Notes: generated by a model not told the origin, from the letters alone. A DNA stretch of 64,000 nt from CAVSWT01 sp963782985 (GCA_963782985.1 CAWALU010000014.1:1-64000); one strand, 5' to 3'. Shown: positions 46,870 through 57,203, numbered from the stretch's first letter. A program made the numbers and translations.

Positions 46870-48921
46870 ATGGAAATAAACACGATGACCGACAGTTCGC
46901 TTTCCAATTTGATTGACGTTTTTTTGAACGTTGATGATAAATCCCTTAAGATTTCTAATAACTCCCAAAAAGCTATATACAGTTATGATTTTGTTAGTAA
47001 AAAATACACTTTTTTTAGCGACGGAATAATTGAATTAATTGGATATTCATTAGACGAATTAAATGAAATTGGTTTTTCGAGCATTGTAAAAAAAATAATC
47101 CATCCTCATTACAGTTCATTAAATAGCGATTCCCAATCATCAAAAACATTTGCCGAGGATTTTTCAGCTCAATATTTAATTGAAACTAAAGACGGAGAAT
47201 TTAAATGGCTGGAAGATATTTCTATTTTAACTGAAGACGACAAAGGCAAAAGAAAATTAAGCATTGGCATTTTAAGAGACGTTACTAAAATTCAAGATTT
47301 TGTGGACGAGCTTGAAAATGAAAAGAACAGCTTGAACGAAATGCTGGATCTTGCCAATATAATTTTTATTGTAACGGATGAAAAAAATATTATACGATTA
47401 ATTAATCAAAACGGCGCTAATGTTTTAGGATATACAAAAGAAGAATTAATAAATTTTCATATTGAAAAAATATTCGCTAAAAATAATGGGGAGCAATTTT
47501 CAAAAGCAGATAAAGAATTAACTACTAAAATAAAAGACCTACAGCTTGAAAACATAAAAGCAGTTTTTACTAAGAACGAAGGGCGGAAAATAATTAAGTG
47601 GAATAATAAAGTCGTACAAAATGACGACGGTTCCATAAAATATATTATTAGCTCGGGGGAGGAGATTACCGAAAAAATTAGGGAAGAAAAAGTTCAGAGT
47701 ATTATATCGGATATTTTAGATAAATCCAATTCCGAAGTGAACCTTGATGATTTGTTTTACTTTATTCATCATTCCATCAGTGAATTAATGCCGGTAAATA
47801 ATTTTTATCTCGCTTTAAATGATAAGAAAAATGGCTATATAACTTTTCCTTATTTTGTAGATGAAATAGATACCGATGCTCCGCCGCAAAAGCTTGCCAA
47901 AGGTTTAACTGAATATGTTTTAAGAGAAGGAAAGTCGGCTTTAATTAATAAAAATATAAATGATGAATTAGTCGCAAAAGGCGAGATTGAAATTATTGGA
48001 ACTCCGTCAAAAATATGGCTGGGAATTCCTTTAAAAATTCAGGATAAAACAATTGGCGTTTTGGTTGTTCAAGATTATAATAACGCAAAAGCGTACGGTG
48101 AAAAGGAAAAAGAAATTCTTGAATTTATTTCCTATCCAATTTCTCGCGCTATAGAAAGAAAAATAGTTGAGGAAGAAAAAAATGAACTGATAAAAAAATT
48201 AAGTGAAAATAATTTATCTAAAGACAAACTCTTTTCCATTATTTCTCACGACCTGCGCAGCCCCTTTAACGCTTTGCTCGGCTTTTCCGAATTGCTGAAC
48301 ACCGAGTTTGAAACCTTGACTCATGAAGAAGTTAAACAATATTTAAAAGTAATATTTGATACTTCTAAAAATCTTTATGGCATGACGAATAATCTTCTCC
48401 ATTTCTCGCGGTTTCAAATGGGAAAAATTGTATTTAAGCCTTCGGAAATAAATTTAAGAAAATCTATAAACAACGCATTAAAACTGTTGAACGGGAATTT
48501 ATTAAAGAAAAATATTTCTGTAAATCATAACATTGATAAATCAATATTCATTACCGCTGATGAAGAATTGTTGAATTCTATTTTGCAAAACATTATTTCC
48601 AATGCAATAAAATTTTCAGAAAATGGAGGAGAAATTTTTATAACGTCTTTAGTTACAAAATATTTTGATAAGCCGAATGACGTGGAAATTAGTATTAGAG
48701 ATAATGGAATTGGAATGAGCAAAAAAGATATTGAGAATGTTTATAATAATGTTATGTTTACTACCCCCGGAACGCAAAGAGAATATGGAACGGGACTTGG
48801 ACTGCTGCTTGCAAAACAATTTGTTGAACAATTAGGCGGAAAAATTAGAATTCAAAGTAAAGTAAACTCCGGCGCTACTTTTACTTTTACGCTGCCTTAT
48901 AATAATAAAAGCGTTTTATAA
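46870..48921 (+). CDS. PAS-PAS-GAF sensor histidine kinase
   Basis: This 683-aa soluble kinase has two PAS domains (about 25-145, FFSDGIIELIGYSLDELNEI; about 150-265, IIRLINQNGANVLGYTKEEL). A GAF domain follows (about 280-430), then a HisKA helix with His460 in SIISHDLRSPFNALLGF. The ATPase domain has NIISNAIKFSENGG, DNGIGMS and GTGLGLLLAKQF. No transmembrane helix is present. It is followed within 70 bp by a related receiver-containing kinase. The two share GAF and kinase sequence and are likely paralogues acting together. Confidence 0.93.
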   Translation: MEINTMTDSSLSNLIDVFLNVDDKSLKISNNSQKAIYSYDFVSKKYTFFSDGIIELIGYSLDELNEIGFSSIVKKIIHPHYSSLNSDSQSSKTFAEDFSAQYLIETKDGEFKWLEDISILTEDDKGKRKLSIGILRDVTKIQDFVDELENEKNSLNEMLDLANIIFIVTDEKNIIRLINQNGANVLGYTKEELINFHIEKIFAKNNGEQFSKADKELTTKIKDLQLENIKAVFTKNEGRKIIKWNNKVVQNDDGSIKYIISSGEEITEKIREEKVQSIISDILDKSNSEVNLDDLFYFIHHSISELMPVNNFYLALNDKKNGYITFPYFVDEIDTDAPPQKLAKGLTEYVLREGKSALINKNINDELVAKGEIEIIGTPSKIWLGIPLKIQDKTIGVLVVQDYNNAKAYGEKEKEILEFISYPISRAIERKIVEEEKNELIKKLSENNLSKDKLFSIISHDLRSPFNALLGFSELLNTEFETLTHEEVKQYLKVIFDTSKNLYGMTNNLLHFSRFQMGKIVFKPSEINLRKSINNALKLLNGNLLKKNISVNHNIDKSIFITADEELLNSILQNIISNAIKFSENGGEIFITSLVTKYFDKPNDVEISIRDNGIGMSKKDIENVYNNVMFTTPGTQREYGTGLGLLLAKQFVEQLGGKIRIQSKVNSGATFTFTLPYNNKSVL

Positions 48922-48988
48922 ATTATAAAACGAAGAAAAATTCAATTTCATACTAAATGATTTAAATAATTTATTCTATTAAAAATAA

Positions 48989-50962
48989 ATGAATTTAATT
49001 ACTGAAATATTAATTGTAGAAGATGAAACCATTGTTGGAATAGACCTAAAACGCACACTGGAAAAATTAGGCTATTCTGTTATTGACGTAGTGCGCACAG
49101 GCGAAGAAGGAATTGAAAGAACTCTTGAAGCAAAGCCCGACCTTGTATTAATGGATATAATGCTGGCGGGAGAATTAAATGGAATTCAAGCGGCGGAAGT
49201 AATTAAAAACAAAACTTATGTGCCGGTTATTTATTTAACCGCTTACACTGATTTTGCCACCATTGAAGGCGCAAAAAGCACCGAGCCATACGGTTATATT
49301 GTTAAGCCGTACGATGAACGGGTTCTTCGCTCTACAATTGAAATGGCGTTATATAAAAATAAAATTACAACTCAGCTTAAAGAAAGCGAAGAGCGTTATA
49401 GGCAGCTTGTTGAGCTTTCCCCAATTGCTATTGGAATTCAATGCGAAGATAAATTAGTTTATGCAAATTCAGAATTAATAAAATTGTTTCGCGCGGCTAA
49501 TGAAAATCAAATTTTAGGATTATCATTAATTGATTTCATCCATCCGGCTATAAGAGAAACCACCAAAGAAAGAATTAATATCGTTGAGTCAAAAAATATT
49601 AAGCTTAATGTTATTGACAATAGAATTATAAGTCTTGACGGAAAAGTAATTGACGTAGAAATATTTTTAATCCCTTCCCGCTATCTTAATAAGCCGGCTG
49701 TGCAAATTATTTTAAGAGATATTACGGAAGAAAGGATGCGCGAAAAGGTTCAGCATACGGCATTAAAGATCTTGCAGTTTGCCAACACTTCGGAAACCAT
49801 ATCTGATTTATTTGCGAATATTCACAAAACGCTTTGCGAGTATGTTCCTTTGAATAATTTTTTTGTGGCTTTATATGATGAGGAAAATAACAAATTAAAT
49901 TTTCCATATTTTGCCGACGAGTATAATTCAATTCAATCATCGCACGAATTTAAAAACGGCTTAACGGAATATGTCATTAAAAAAGGCGAGTCCGTTTTAC
50001 TTACAAAAAAAGCTATCGATGAATTAATTTTTAATGGAGAAGTAAGCGCCGACGCTTCAACCGTAAAAAAATGGCTGGGCGTTCCAATTCAAATTAAAGA
50101 AAATATTGTGGGCGTTTTGGGCGTTAAAGAATATTATGCTGAAAATTATTTAGGCGAAAGAGAAAAAGAATTATTGGAATTAGTTTCATTTCCAATTTCA
50201 CGCGCCGTAGAAAGAAAATTTCTGGAAGAGCAAAAGGAAAAATATACTGAAGAGCTAAGAGAATCTAACAAAACTAAAGATGAATTTTTTTCTATTATTT
50301 CGCACGATCTTCGCAGCCCGTTTAATTCAATACTCGGTTATACAGAAATTCTAAAAAACGAATTAAATGATTTATCAAAACAAGAGCTTGAATTTTTTAT
50401 TGAAGCGCTTTTTCAATCTACAAGAAATATTTATAACCTATTAAATAACTTATTGCAATTTTCAAAATTCCAGTTAGGCAGAGTAGAATTATCAGAAGAA
50501 GATTTAAATATTAAGGAACTAATAGAAAAGAATATTGAGCTGCTTAATGGAAATATTCTTAAAAAAGAAATTGAAATTGTGAACAATGTAGTGGATGAAT
50601 ATCACGTTTTGGCTGATGAAGATATGCTTAATTCGTCAATACAAAATTTGCTTTCCAACGCAATAAAATTTACTAATAGAAACGGGAAAATTGTTATTGA
50701 CGCCGCCGTTGATGACGGCAGCTTGCAGGTGAGCGTAAGCGATAATGGAATAGGAATGGACGAAGATACAAAATTATCTTTATTTAATTTGAAAAGAAAA
50801 AAATCAAAACCCGGCACGGAAGAAGAAATGGGAACGGGCTTGGGGCTGCTGCTTACAAAGGAGTATGTAGAAAAAAACGGCGGAGCTATAAAGGTGGAAA
50901 GCGAATTGGGAAAAGGGAGCGCTTTTATTTTTACGATTCCTTTACGGGAAAATCAAAACTAA
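48989..50962 (+). CDS. Receiver-PAS-GAF hybrid histidine kinase
   Basis: The 657-aa protein starts with a receiver (phospho-acceptor Asp56 in LVLMDIMLAG, lysine in YIVKPYDE). A PAS domain (about 130-250), a GAF domain (about 260-410) and a kinase core follow, with His439 in SIISHDLRSPFNSILGY. ATPase motifs are LLSNAIKFTNRNG, DNGIGMDED and GTGLGLLLTKEY. The N-terminal receiver suggests that it accepts phosphate from another kinase, possibly the one encoded just upstream, before autophosphorylation or relay. Soluble. Confidence 0.93.
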   Translation: MNLITEILIVEDETIVGIDLKRTLEKLGYSVIDVVRTGEEGIERTLEAKPDLVLMDIMLAGELNGIQAAEVIKNKTYVPVIYLTAYTDFATIEGAKSTEPYGYIVKPYDERVLRSTIEMALYKNKITTQLKESEERYRQLVELSPIAIGIQCEDKLVYANSELIKLFRAANENQILGLSLIDFIHPAIRETTKERINIVESKNIKLNVIDNRIISLDGKVIDVEIFLIPSRYLNKPAVQIILRDITEERMREKVQHTALKILQFANTSETISDLFANIHKTLCEYVPLNNFFVALYDEENNKLNFPYFADEYNSIQSSHEFKNGLTEYVIKKGESVLLTKKAIDELIFNGEVSADASTVKKWLGVPIQIKENIVGVLGVKEYYAENYLGEREKELLELVSFPISRAVERKFLEEQKEKYTEELRESNKTKDEFFSIISHDLRSPFNSILGYTEILKNELNDLSKQELEFFIEALFQSTRNIYNLLNNLLQFSKFQLGRVELSEEDLNIKELIEKNIELLNGNILKKEIEIVNNVVDEYHVLADEDMLNSSIQNLLSNAIKFTNRNGKIVIDAAVDDGSLQVSVSDNGIGMDEDTKLSLFNLKRKKSKPGTEEEMGTGLGLLLTKEYVEKNGGAIKVESELGKGSAFIFTIPLRENQN

Positions 50963-50977
50963 TAAACAAGCTAAATT

Positions 50978-51127
50978 TTATTTTGTAATACCTTTAATAT
51001 TTTTTCGCTCTTTTATTTTTTGAGCTTTATCTTCTTTATGTTCATTCTTTGGTTTTCTATCAAACAATCTTTCCCCGCGTTCGCCTAAATGTTTTTTTTC
51101 TCTTTGATCTCTTTCAATTGAATCCAT
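50978..51127 (-). CDS. 49-aa highly charged small protein
   Basis: A short minus-strand gene starts MDSIERDQREKKHLGERG and ends in NIKGITK. GGAG lies six bases before the ATG, an ideal spacing. The product is almost entirely charged and polar, with a GERGERLFDRKPKNEH segment, and is probably disordered or nucleic-acid binding. I recognise no family. It lies convergent to the hybrid kinase and divergent from the PBP4 gene. Confidence 0.6.
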   Translation of the reverse strand: MDSIERDQREKKHLGERGERLFDRKPKNEHKEDKAQKIKERKNIKGITK

Positions 51128-51246
51128 TTTATTCTCCTAATTTTTTTATCTCTTCACCATAAATTATAGACTATAATTATTTATGTTTGTGAGAGCGAAC
51201 AATTATAAAACTTCAAATTTATATTTATCACCAAACAGATTTTAAA

Positions 51247-52743
51247 ATGAATAAAATAAAATTTTCAGCCGCGCTGTTTTTTCTTTTTCTCATCGCTTCA
51301 TTAATTATTAATGGATGCTCAGCTGGGCAATCAATTGAACAAAATAGTTTTGCCGCGCTTCAAGAAAAAATTCAAAAAAGATTCAACGATAGTTTATTTC
51401 ATAATGCGCATTGGGGAGTTTTAATAAAATCATTAGACGACGGTAAAGTTTGGTATAAACAGAATGAAGAAAAAATGTTTATGCCTGCTTCAAATGAAAA
51501 AATAATAACCGCATCTTCAACGCTAATAACTCTCGGTCCCAATTTTAATTTTGAAACTTTTTTAACTACTAACGGAGAAATAAAAGATTCAATTTTAAAA
51601 GGCGATGTTATTGTCTTCGGAAATGGGGACCCTACTTTTTATAACAGATTTTATGCTGATCCGGATTATGTTTTTAACCAGTGGGCTGATACGCTATTAG
51701 CAAAAGGAATAAAAACCATCAACGGAAATATTATTGGCGATGATAATGCTTTTGACGACGAACCCATTGGCTACGGATGGAGCCTTGACGGTTTGGATGT
51801 TTGGTATTCCGCCGAAGTTGGCGCGCTTCAGTTAAATGAAAATTATGTTGATTTGAAAATAATTCCGCCATTGTATTCTTCCGATTCATTAAAGATAATT
51901 CCTAATATTTCCAGCGGATATTTTAAAATAATTAATCAAACTCAAGTGGGAGATACGGGTCGAAGCAGAATTTCAATTATCCGTCCTTACGGAGCAAATA
52001 ATATATTTGTTAAAGGATATGTTGCCGCAGGCTCGCATGAATTTGAATATACTCCTTCAATAACAAATCCAACTTTATTTTATGTAACTGTTTTAAAAGA
52101 AGTTTTTGAGAATAAGGGAATTTCGGTTTTAGGTAATGCGATTGACTGCGATGATATTTCAAATTGGAATCATAATCCGGAAGATTTTAAAACATTATTA
52201 ATTCATAAATCACCGCCGCTTATTAAAATTCTTTCCGGCTTGCTTAAACGCAGTCAAAATATGTACGCTGAAACTATGACTCGATTATTAGGCTGGAATG
52301 AATTTGGTTTGGGTTCTTTTGATAATGGCAAAAAAGTTGTTGAAAAAGTTTTACAAAATGAATTCAACATTCAGCCAAATACATATCAGTATATGGACGG
52401 CTCGGGGCTTTCGCGATATGATTATGTAAGTCCGGATCAACTTATAAAAATTTTAGAAGGAATGACGCATAATAAATATTGGGACCAATGGTATGATGCT
52501 CTTCCTATTGCCGGCATTGACGGCACATTGAAAAATAGAATGAAAGGAACTTTGGCGGAAGGGAATGTTCACGCAAAGACTGGCACAATTTCAAATGTAA
52601 GAGGATTATCGGGTTACGTTACAACCGCCGACGGCGAGAAATTAGTTTTTTCTTTTTTAGTAAATGGACATTTGCGCTCTTCGAAAGAAACTGAAGATAT
52701 AACTGATTCGGTTTTAGAAATGATTTCATCGTTTAAAAGATAA
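51247..52743 (+). CDS. dacB: D-alanyl-D-alanine carboxypeptidase/endopeptidase (PBP4)
   Basis: This 498-aa lipoprotein (lipobox IINGC at about residue 24) belongs to the PBP4/DacB family. The penicillin-binding motifs are SNEK (Ser82), SQN near 338 and KTG in HAKTGT near 445. The usual long inserted domains lie between SxxK and SxN. It trims or cleaves peptidoglycan cross-links in the periplasm. It is a single gene with about 150 bp before asnS. Confidence 0.94.
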   Translation: MNKIKFSAALFFLFLIASLIINGCSAGQSIEQNSFAALQEKIQKRFNDSLFHNAHWGVLIKSLDDGKVWYKQNEEKMFMPASNEKIITASSTLITLGPNFNFETFLTTNGEIKDSILKGDVIVFGNGDPTFYNRFYADPDYVFNQWADTLLAKGIKTINGNIIGDDNAFDDEPIGYGWSLDGLDVWYSAEVGALQLNENYVDLKIIPPLYSSDSLKIIPNISSGYFKIINQTQVGDTGRSRISIIRPYGANNIFVKGYVAAGSHEFEYTPSITNPTLFYVTVLKEVFENKGISVLGNAIDCDDISNWNHNPEDFKTLLIHKSPPLIKILSGLLKRSQNMYAETMTRLLGWNEFGLGSFDNGKKVVEKVLQNEFNIQPNTYQYMDGSGLSRYDYVSPDQLIKILEGMTHNKYWDQWYDALPIAGIDGTLKNRMKGTLAEGNVHAKTGTISNVRGLSGYVTTADGEKLVFSFLVNGHLRSSKETEDITDSVLEMISSFKR

Positions 52744-52889
52744 TTTTTTTTTAAGATGAGTAAAATTAGTATTCAGCGACAAATAATTTAAACTCAAAAA
52801 TAAAATCAAATTAAATTAATACATTAACTTTGAGATTTAGTAACACTCTCTTTATATTTGAAAATCATTTTTTAAAAATATACTCGTAA

Positions 52890-54185
52890 ATGCAGAAAAT
52901 TTTAATAAAAGATCTCTCAAACCATGTCGGCGAAGAAGTTACCTTAAGCGGCTGGCTCTACAATAAACGATCAAGCGGAAAAATTAAATTTTTATTATTG
53001 CGCGACGGCAGCGGCTTGCTTCAGTGCGTCTATTTCAAAGGAAATGTTTCCGAAGAAGTTTTTGAAGAAGCGGATAAATTAGGACAGGAATCTTCAATAG
53101 AAGTTGTCGGCAAGGTTAAAGAAGAAAAACGCTCGCCCGGCGGTTATGAATTAGACGCCACCGGATTGAAAGTCATTTCAGAATCGCATGACTATCCCAT
53201 AACTCCCAAAGAGCATGGCATTGAATTTTTAATGGATCACCGCCATTTATGGCTTCGCTCAAATCGTCAAGTTGCAATTTTAAGAATCAGGCATAGAATT
53301 GTAAAAGCTATCCGCGATTTTTTTGACGGTAAGGGTTTTACTTTAATGGATGCGCCTATATTAACTCCAAACGCAGTGGAAGGAACTTCCACGCTTTTTG
53401 AAACTCCTTACTTTGATTTAGGCAACGCTTATTTAACGCAATCGGGACAATTATACGGTGAAGCAGGCGCTTTAGCTTTTGGAAAAATTTATACTTTTGG
53501 TCCAACCTTCCGCGCAGAAAAATCAAAAACAAGAAGACATCTAACTGAATTTTGGATGGTTGAGCCTGAAGTTGCTTTTGCGGATTTAAATGACAATATG
53601 GATTTAGCGGAAGAATTTTTAGAATATATAGTTCAGACCGTCATCAAAGAAAAAGCTGAAGAGTTAAAAGTTTTAGAAAGAGATTTATCAAAACTTGAAA
53701 ATGTTAAAAGACCGTTGCCAAGAATTAGTTATGACGAAGCGGTAGAAATACTAAAAAAGAATGGAATTGATTTTCAGTGGGGCAATGATTTGGGCGGAAC
53801 AGATGAAACAATTATTTCGGAAAAATTTGATCGTCCGGTTATGGTTCATCGTTATCCCGCAGAAGTAAAAGCGTTTTATATGAAACGCGATCCTGAAAAC
53901 GAGAAGTTAGCTTTAGCCGTTGATGTGCTTGCGCCTGAAGGTTACGGCGAAATTATCGGAGGCAGCCAGCGCGAAGATAGTTATGAAGTTTTAGTGGCGA
54001 GAATTAAAGAGCATAATCTGCCGCCGGAAGCATTTGAGTGGTATCTTGATTTAAGAAGATACGGATCAGTTCCTCACGCTGGATTCGGGTTAGGTTTGGA
54101 AAGAACCGTTGGCTGGATTTGCGGACTTGATCACGTTAGGGAAACTATTCCATTTCCAAGAATGATTTATAGAAATACGCCATAA
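52890..54185 (+). CDS. asnS: Asparagine-tRNA ligase
   Basis: This 431-aa class II aminoacyl-tRNA synthetase has an OB-fold anticodon-binding domain (about 1-105). The catalytic core carries motif 2 (FGPTFRAEKSKTRRHLTEFW) and motif 3 (GFGLGLERTVGWICGL). The HRHLWLRS stretch and TEFWMVEPE favour AsnS over AspS. It charges tRNA-Asn in the cytoplasm. A spacer with an inverted repeat separates it from nuoJ. Confidence 0.96.
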   Translation: MQKILIKDLSNHVGEEVTLSGWLYNKRSSGKIKFLLLRDGSGLLQCVYFKGNVSEEVFEEADKLGQESSIEVVGKVKEEKRSPGGYELDATGLKVISESHDYPITPKEHGIEFLMDHRHLWLRSNRQVAILRIRHRIVKAIRDFFDGKGFTLMDAPILTPNAVEGTSTLFETPYFDLGNAYLTQSGQLYGEAGALAFGKIYTFGPTFRAEKSKTRRHLTEFWMVEPEVAFADLNDNMDLAEEFLEYIVQTVIKEKAEELKVLERDLSKLENVKRPLPRISYDEAVEILKKNGIDFQWGNDLGGTDETIISEKFDRPVMVHRYPAEVKAFYMKRDPENEKLALAVDVLAPEGYGEIIGGSQREDSYEVLVARIKEHNLPPEAFEWYLDLRRYGSVPHAGFGLGLERTVGWICGLDHVRETIPFPRMIYRNTP

Positions 54186-54187
54186 AA

Positions 54188-54296
54188 AGTTTAAGTGTAA
54201 GTTCAAGTTCAAGTTTTTTTGAATTTGAAGTTTCTCTAAACTCTAAATGGAATTTATTTTGAACTAAACTTAAACTTAAACTTGAACCTGAACTTT
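54188..54296. repeat. Purine-rich inverted repeat after asnS
   Basis: Iterated AAGTTCAAG units (about 54197-54222) face their inverse, ACTTAAACTTGAACC (about 54268-54290), giving a long imperfect stem. It could act as a terminator for asnS, although no T run follows. Confidence 0.5.
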
Positions 54297-54304
54297 AAAA
54301 TAAT

Positions 54305-54820
54305 ATGTCTTTAGAATTAATCTTATTTATATTATTTGCCGCTGTTTCCGCCCTTTCATCTGTTTTGATGATTACCAGGCGAAACCCCGTTATCAGCGCA
54401 TTATTTCTCGTTCTGAATTTTGCAAGTCTTTCGGGTTTGTATTTACTGCTTAACGCTCAGTTTATTGCGGTTGCTCAAGTTATAGTTTATGCCGGCGCAA
54501 TAATGGTTCTATTTTTATTTGTAATAATGCTTCTACGCCCCGGGCAGGAAAGAAAAATTTTCAGCGCTGATCCTATTATAAAAATAGCCGCCTATATAAT
54601 TGCCGGTTTAGTTTTTCTCCAATTAGGATATATGATATTTTTTACCGGACCATCTTTTGCCGTTGGCGGAAATGTAGCTGCAAGCGTTAATGCTGGGACT
54701 GTAGAATCAATTGGACTTACATTATTTACAAATTATGTTTTACCGTTTGAAGCTGCGGGATTTTTACTTCTTGCCGCTGCAATCGGCGCGTTAGTCCTTG
54801 CAAAAAAGAAATTTGAATAG
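54305..54820 (+). CDS. nuoJ: NADH-quinone oxidoreductase subunit J
   Basis: This 171-aa membrane subunit of complex I has five helices. The family core IVYAGAIMVLFLFVIMLLRP (about 60-79) contains the conserved pi-bulge region. It is the first gene of a nuoJKLM-N group that lacks nuoA to nuoI, which must lie elsewhere. Inner membrane, part of the proton-translocation arm. Confidence 0.93.
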   Translation: MSLELILFILFAAVSALSSVLMITRRNPVISALFLVLNFASLSGLYLLLNAQFIAVAQVIVYAGAIMVLFLFVIMLLRPGQERKIFSADPIIKIAAYIIAGLVFLQLGYMIFFTGPSFAVGGNVAASVNAGTVESIGLTLFTNYVLPFEAAGFLLLAAAIGALVLAKKKFE

Positions 54821-54828
54821 ACGCCCAT

Positions 54829-54900
54829 CCCCAGCCTTTCCCATCACCGCATAGCGGGATTCCGAGGGCGGCAAAGGGAAGGGAGAAGGAAGAAATAGAA
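54829..54900. repeat. Intergenic palindrome between nuoJ and nuoK
   Basis: A G/C-rich imperfect inverted repeat, with CCTTTCCC facing GGGAAGGG and CCGCATAGCGG in the centre, sits in the 127-bp gap. It is unlike the AT-rich surroundings and resembles dispersed repeats. It may attenuate or process the operon transcript. Confidence 0.45.
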
Positions 54901-54947
54901 AAAAATATTTGTCATTAAAATAAATTTATATAATTAGTTGGCGTTAA

Positions 54948-55253
54948 ATGAATATTCCCATTGATTACTTTTTAATTTTAAGCGCATTTATGTTTGTTGT
55001 TGGCATTGCAGGTGTGCTCACAAGAAGAAATGCTATTATCGTTTTTATGTCGGTTGAGCTTATGCTTAATTCCGCAAACCTTACAATGGTAGCTTTTTCA
55101 TCTTACCTGGGAAGTTCGGTTGGTCAGTTGTTTGTATTTTTTGTAATGGCTGTAGCCGCCGCAGAGGCTGCCATTGGACTCGCAATTATTATAGCTATGT
55201 TTAGAAATAAATTAACCGTGAATATTGACGAAATAAATATTTTGAAATGGTAA
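54948..55253 (+). CDS. nuoK: NADH-quinone oxidoreductase subunit K
   Basis: This 101-aa subunit has three helices. The conserved membrane glutamates are present in MSVELMLNSANL and in AAEAAIGLAIII. It belongs to the MrpC-like antiporter-module connector of complex I. It is followed ten bases later by nuoL. Confidence 0.95.
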   Translation: MNIPIDYFLILSAFMFVVGIAGVLTRRNAIIVFMSVELMLNSANLTMVAFSSYLGSSVGQLFVFFVMAVAAAEAAIGLAIIIAMFRNKLTVNIDEINILKW

Positions 55254-55262
55254 AAGCCGCTC

Positions 55263-57200
55263 ATGACTAAATTAATTTACTTAACAGTTCTTCTTCCTTT
55301 CTTGGGTTTTTTATTTAATGGTTTAGTAGGAAGAAAATTAAAGAGCGAAAAATTAATTGGCATTATTGGAAGCGGAACTGTTGGAATTTCTTTTCTCATT
55401 GCTCTCGCCGCATTCTTTGAAACCTTAGCTCTTCCCGTTGATCAAAGGCAAACCATAGTTTCTTTATTTACCTGGATGAAAGTTGCAGGCTTAAATATAA
55501 GTTTTGCTTATCAAGTCGATCAATTATCTCTTGTCATGGCTTTAATCGTAACCGGAGTTGGATTTATTATCCATATTTATTCTATTGGTTATATGCACGG
55601 CGACAAAGGATACTGGAGATTTTTTGCTTACTTAAATTTATTCATCTTCGCGATGATGAATTTAATTCTCGGCGATAATTTTGTTCTTCTATTTTTAGGA
55701 TGGGAAGGCGTTGGTTTATGCTCATATCTTTTAATTGGATTTTGGTACGATCGTAAATTTGAAAAAAGCACAGTGGCTGACGCCGCTAAAAAAGCTTTTA
55801 TAGTAAACAGGATTGGCGACTTCGGTTTTCTGTTGGGAATGTTTTTAATTTATATGACTTTCGGCAGCTTAAATTTTAATGAAGTTTTTTCAAGAGCCGA
55901 GGCTTTTGGCGTGAATGAAACTACATTCAGTTTTATAGCTTTATTTTTGTTTATCGGCGCAACTGGAAAATCAGCGCAAATACCATTATTTGTTTGGCTT
56001 CCCGATGCAATGGCGGGTCCTACTCCGGTTTCAGCATTAATACATGCCGCCACAATGGTTACGGCTGGAGTTTATATGGTTGCAAGATGCTCAATTATTT
56101 ATGCCTCCGCTCCTGTAATAATGACGGTAGTTGCTGTAATTGGATTGTTAACTGCGCTATTCGCCGCTACCATCGGCATTGTTCAAAATGATATTAAAAA
56201 AGTTTTGGCTTATTCAACTGTTAGCCAGCTGGGTTATATGTTTCTTGCTTTAGGCGTAGGAGCTTTTTCTGCCGGAATATTTCATGTAATGACTCACGCT
56301 TTTTTTAAAGCTCTTTTATTTCTTGGCGCAGGTTCAGTTATACATTCAATGCATGAAGATCAAGATATTCAAAACTACGGCGGGTTAAGAAAATATATGC
56401 CGCGGACTGCGGTAACTTTTCTAATTGCCGCGCTTGCAATTTCCGGTATTCCGCCGCTATCAGGATTTTTTAGTAAGGATGAAATCCTCTGGAAATCAAT
56501 TGCAAACGGCAGCGTTGTTTATTGGATTATCGGTACATTTACTGCATTGCTGACAGCGTTTTATATGTTCAGACTTTACTTCCTAGCTTTTGAAGGAAAG
56601 GAAAGATTCAAGCACGATAAGCATCCGCACGAATCTCCTTCAGTTATGACAATTCCATTAATGGTTTTAGCCGGCTTGTCTATCATAGGCGGATTTATTG
56701 GGATTCCGGAATTATTTTCGGGCGAGCACGGCAACAAATTTGAGAATTGGCTCGCTCCAATTTTTGAAGGCGCTGAAAAAAAATTAGCCTTTTATAATTC
56801 TTACACTCATACCACAGAAATTATTTTAATGTCGGTTACAATTGTAGGAGCGATTGGAGCAATATTACTTGCAAGATATATCTATCTTAAAAAACCAAGC
56901 ATTGCCTCAAATACAGCGAAGAGTTTTAAAGGCGTATATAACCTTTTGCTTAATAAATATTTTGTTGATGAAGTTTATGATGCTGCCGTTGTTAATCCGA
57001 TTAAAAAAACTTCAGAATCATTTTTATGGAAAATTGCGGATAACAAAATTATTGACGGCGTAGTGAACGGCGTTGCCGTATTAATTGAAATCATATCATC
57101 AAACATTAGAAAAATTCAAACCGGCGTCGCACAATTATATGCGGTTGTTATGATGCTGGGAATTGTTGCCGCTTTATTCTGGATAATACTGAGTTTATAA
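55263..57200 (+). CDS. nuoL: NADH-quinone oxidoreductase subunit L
   Basis: This 645-aa antiporter-like subunit is the distal proton-pumping unit of complex I and carries the long lateral helix at its C-terminus. Typical stretches are FLGWEGVGLCSYLLIGFWY, PLFVWLPDAMAGPTPVSALI, HAATMVTAGVY and STVSQLGYMFLALGVG. The key lysines and histidines are present. It overlaps or abuts its neighbours closely (four bases to nuoM). Confidence 0.96.
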   Translation: MTKLIYLTVLLPFLGFLFNGLVGRKLKSEKLIGIIGSGTVGISFLIALAAFFETLALPVDQRQTIVSLFTWMKVAGLNISFAYQVDQLSLVMALIVTGVGFIIHIYSIGYMHGDKGYWRFFAYLNLFIFAMMNLILGDNFVLLFLGWEGVGLCSYLLIGFWYDRKFEKSTVADAAKKAFIVNRIGDFGFLLGMFLIYMTFGSLNFNEVFSRAEAFGVNETTFSFIALFLFIGATGKSAQIPLFVWLPDAMAGPTPVSALIHAATMVTAGVYMVARCSIIYASAPVIMTVVAVIGLLTALFAATIGIVQNDIKKVLAYSTVSQLGYMFLALGVGAFSAGIFHVMTHAFFKALLFLGAGSVIHSMHEDQDIQNYGGLRKYMPRTAVTFLIAALAISGIPPLSGFFSKDEILWKSIANGSVVYWIIGTFTALLTAFYMFRLYFLAFEGKERFKHDKHPHESPSVMTIPLMVLAGLSIIGGFIGIPELFSGEHGNKFENWLAPIFEGAEKKLAFYNSYTHTTEIILMSVTIVGAIGAILLARYIYLKKPSIASNTAKSFKGVYNLLLNKYFVDEVYDAAVVNPIKKTSESFLWKIADNKIIDGVVNGVAVLIEIISSNIRKIQTGVAQLYAVVMMLGIVAALFWIILSL

Positions 57201-57203
57201 TTT

